64,000 bases of DNA from Azospirillum sp. B510 (GTDB lineage: Bacteria > Pseudomonadota > Alphaproteobacteria > Azospirillales > Azospirillaceae). Within the stretch, counting starts at the first letter, position 1; each line of letters starts with the position of its first letter. Of this stretch, positions 62,934 to 64,000 are shown in pieces. Under the pieces are notes generated by a model. That model did no database searches and was not told the origin of the DNA. It saw only the letters and a program-made list of their open reading frames with translations. The DNA lies in the NCBI RefSeq assembly GCF_000010725.1, contig NC_013856.1, positions 248,001-312,000 on the forward strand, written 5' to 3'. The translations under genes were made by a program, and so were the position numbers.

Positions 62934-64000
62934 TCAGCCGGCCCGCAGCTGAGTCAGGAAACGGGTCACCTCGCCGCGCAGGCTGTCGGTCCGCATCGAC
63001 AGCTCCCGCACATTCTCCAGCACCTCGTAGGCGACCGTGCCGTTCCGGCCGGCGGCGGAATTGACGCCGCCGATGCTGGACGAGACCTCGTGGCTGCCCT
63101 GGGCGGCCTGCTGGATGTTGCGGCTGATCTCGCGGGTCGCCGCCCCCTGCTGTTCGACCGCCGACGCGATCGAGGCGGCGACGTCGTTGACCCGGCCGAT
63201 GACCTGCGCCACGCCCTTGATCTCCTGCACGGCCTGGGTGGTCTCGCCCTGGATGGCGGCGACCTGGGCTGCGATCTCCTCGGTGGCCTTGGCGGTCTGG
63301 TTGGCGAGCGCCTTCACCTCGCTGGCGACGACGGTGAAGCCCTTGCCGGCCTCCCCGGCGCGGGCGGCTTCGATGGTGGCGTTGAGCGCCAGCAGATTGG
63401 TCTGGCTGGCGATGGAGTTGATCAGCCCGACCACCGCGCCGATCCGTTCCACCGCGTCGGCCAAACCCTGCACCTTGCCGTTGGCCCGTTCGGTGTTCTC
63501 GACCGCTTCGCGGGCGATCCGCGCCGACTGGCCGACCTGCCGGCTGATCTCGCCGATCGAGCTGGTCAATTCCTCCGTCGCGGCGGCGACGGTCTGGACG
63601 TTGGCGGAGGTCTGTTCCGTCGCCGTGGCGGCGGCGCCGGCCAGCCGGCCGGTCTCGTCGGCGGCGCGCGTCATGTCCTGGGCGCGCCGTTCGATGGCGT
63701 CCGTCTCGCCGGCGACATCATGGATCAGATTGCCGACGGTCTGCTCGAAATGGCTGGCGAGCCGCGTCATCGCCTCGCGCTTTTCCGCCGCGGCCCGCTC
63801 GGCCTGCGCCGCCTGGCTGGCTTCCAGGGCGGCCTTGGCCTCGGCATTCTCCTTGAACACCCGCAGCGCCTGGGCCATGCCGCCGATCTCGTTGCGGCGG
63901 GCCGCCTCCGGGAAGGTCACGCCGAGATCGCCGGCGGCCAGCGCGGTCATCTTGTCGCGCAGCCGGTGCAGCGAGCGCACGATGTCGCGGTTGACCAGGA
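62934..64000 (-). CDS. Methyl-accepting chemotaxis protein, C-terminal part (runs off right edge)
   Basis: The open frame reaches the window end (LVNRDIVRSLHRLRDKMTAL), so the sensor and membrane part lie outside. Visible are the end of a HAMP domain (SLHRLRDKMTALAAGDLGVT … RNEIGGMAQALRVFKENAEA), an Ala/Glu-rich linker, and the full signalling hairpin. Its tip is ERIGAVVGLINSIASQTNLL followed by ALNATIEAARAGEAGKGFTV, the strongly conserved CheA/CheW contact. No CheR-docking pentapeptide is seen at the C-terminus. What it senses is unknown. Confidence 0.93.
   Translation of the reverse strand, partial: LVNRDIVRSLHRLRDKMTALAAGDLGVTFPEAARRNEIGGMAQALRVFKENAEAKAALEASQAAQAERAAAEKREAMTRLASHFEQTVGNLIHDVAGETDAIERRAQDMTRAADETGRLAGAAATATEQTSANVQTVAAATEELTSSIGEISRQVGQSARIAREAVENTERANGKVQGLADAVERIGAVVGLINSIASQTNLLALNATIEAARAGEAGKGFTVVASEVKALANQTAKATEEIAAQVAAIQGETTQAVQEIKGVAQVIGRVNDVAASIASAVEQQGAATREISRNIQQAAQGSHEVSSSIGGVNSAAGRNGTVAYEVLENVRELSMRTDSLRGEVTRFLTQLRAG

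Overview
The window looks like the chromosome or a chromid of a high-GC alphaproteobacterium, most likely Azospirillum or a close relative. The basis is the very high GC content, codon use strongly biased to G/C in third positions, the many SsuABC/TauABC-type importers, the complete kdpFABC-DE locus with an extra small membrane ORF, and the GarD-KdgD-KGSADH galactarate route. This assignment is inference from gene content only. No rRNA, tRNA or CRISPR array was seen.

Layout. 1-878 is the end of an IS21-family element running off the left edge; it has split a histidine-phosphatase gene (879-1103). 1100-4508 (minus) is a tight operon of SDR, acyl-CoA dehydrogenase, APH-type kinase, DUF6285 protein and the broken phosphatase. 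It matches the kinase/dehydrogenase logic of 4-hydroxyacyl-CoA breakdown and has a perfect 18-bp palindrome in its promoter. 5222-9274 (plus) is a three-gene cassette behind an AT-rich leader: a VioB-like N-terminal half, a separate ferritin-like VioB-type catalytic half, and a secreted cysteine-containing protein. REP-like and IS3 debris follow. 10084-17379 (plus) holds a LysR regulator, a DUF3141 (PHA-synthase-like) protein, a small hypothetical protein, and HlyD plus two ABC-2 permeases with no ATPase. 17471-20662 holds a GntR regulator, a PfkB sugar kinase, two small ORFs and a LysE-family exporter.

20857-44278 is a sulfur-acquisition island of about 23 kb. It has four ABC importers of the Ssu/Tau type, five substrate-binding proteins, an alkanesulfonate-type FMN monooxygenase, an SfnB-like flavoprotein, TauD, a thiol dioxygenase, a four-domain rhodanese, a nitroreductase, a threonine-synthase-like PLP enzyme, a class II aldolase, a D-2-hydroxyacid dehydrogenase and a LysR regulator. 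The logic is to import organosulfur compounds, release sulfite or sulfide, and process the leftover carbon skeletons.

44323-52502 (minus) is the high-affinity potassium system (small ORF, kdpF, A, B, C, D, E), with a KdpE-like operator upstream. 52829-55965 (plus) holds a small exported protein and tcuAB. 55988-62917 encodes galactarate/glucarate catabolism: KGSA dehydrogenase, FadR-type regulator, KdgD, MFS transporter and GarD. Two near-identical 20-bp operators lie in front of the oppositely oriented dehydrogenase and kdgD. 62934-64000 is the C-terminal part of a chemoreceptor that continues past the right edge.
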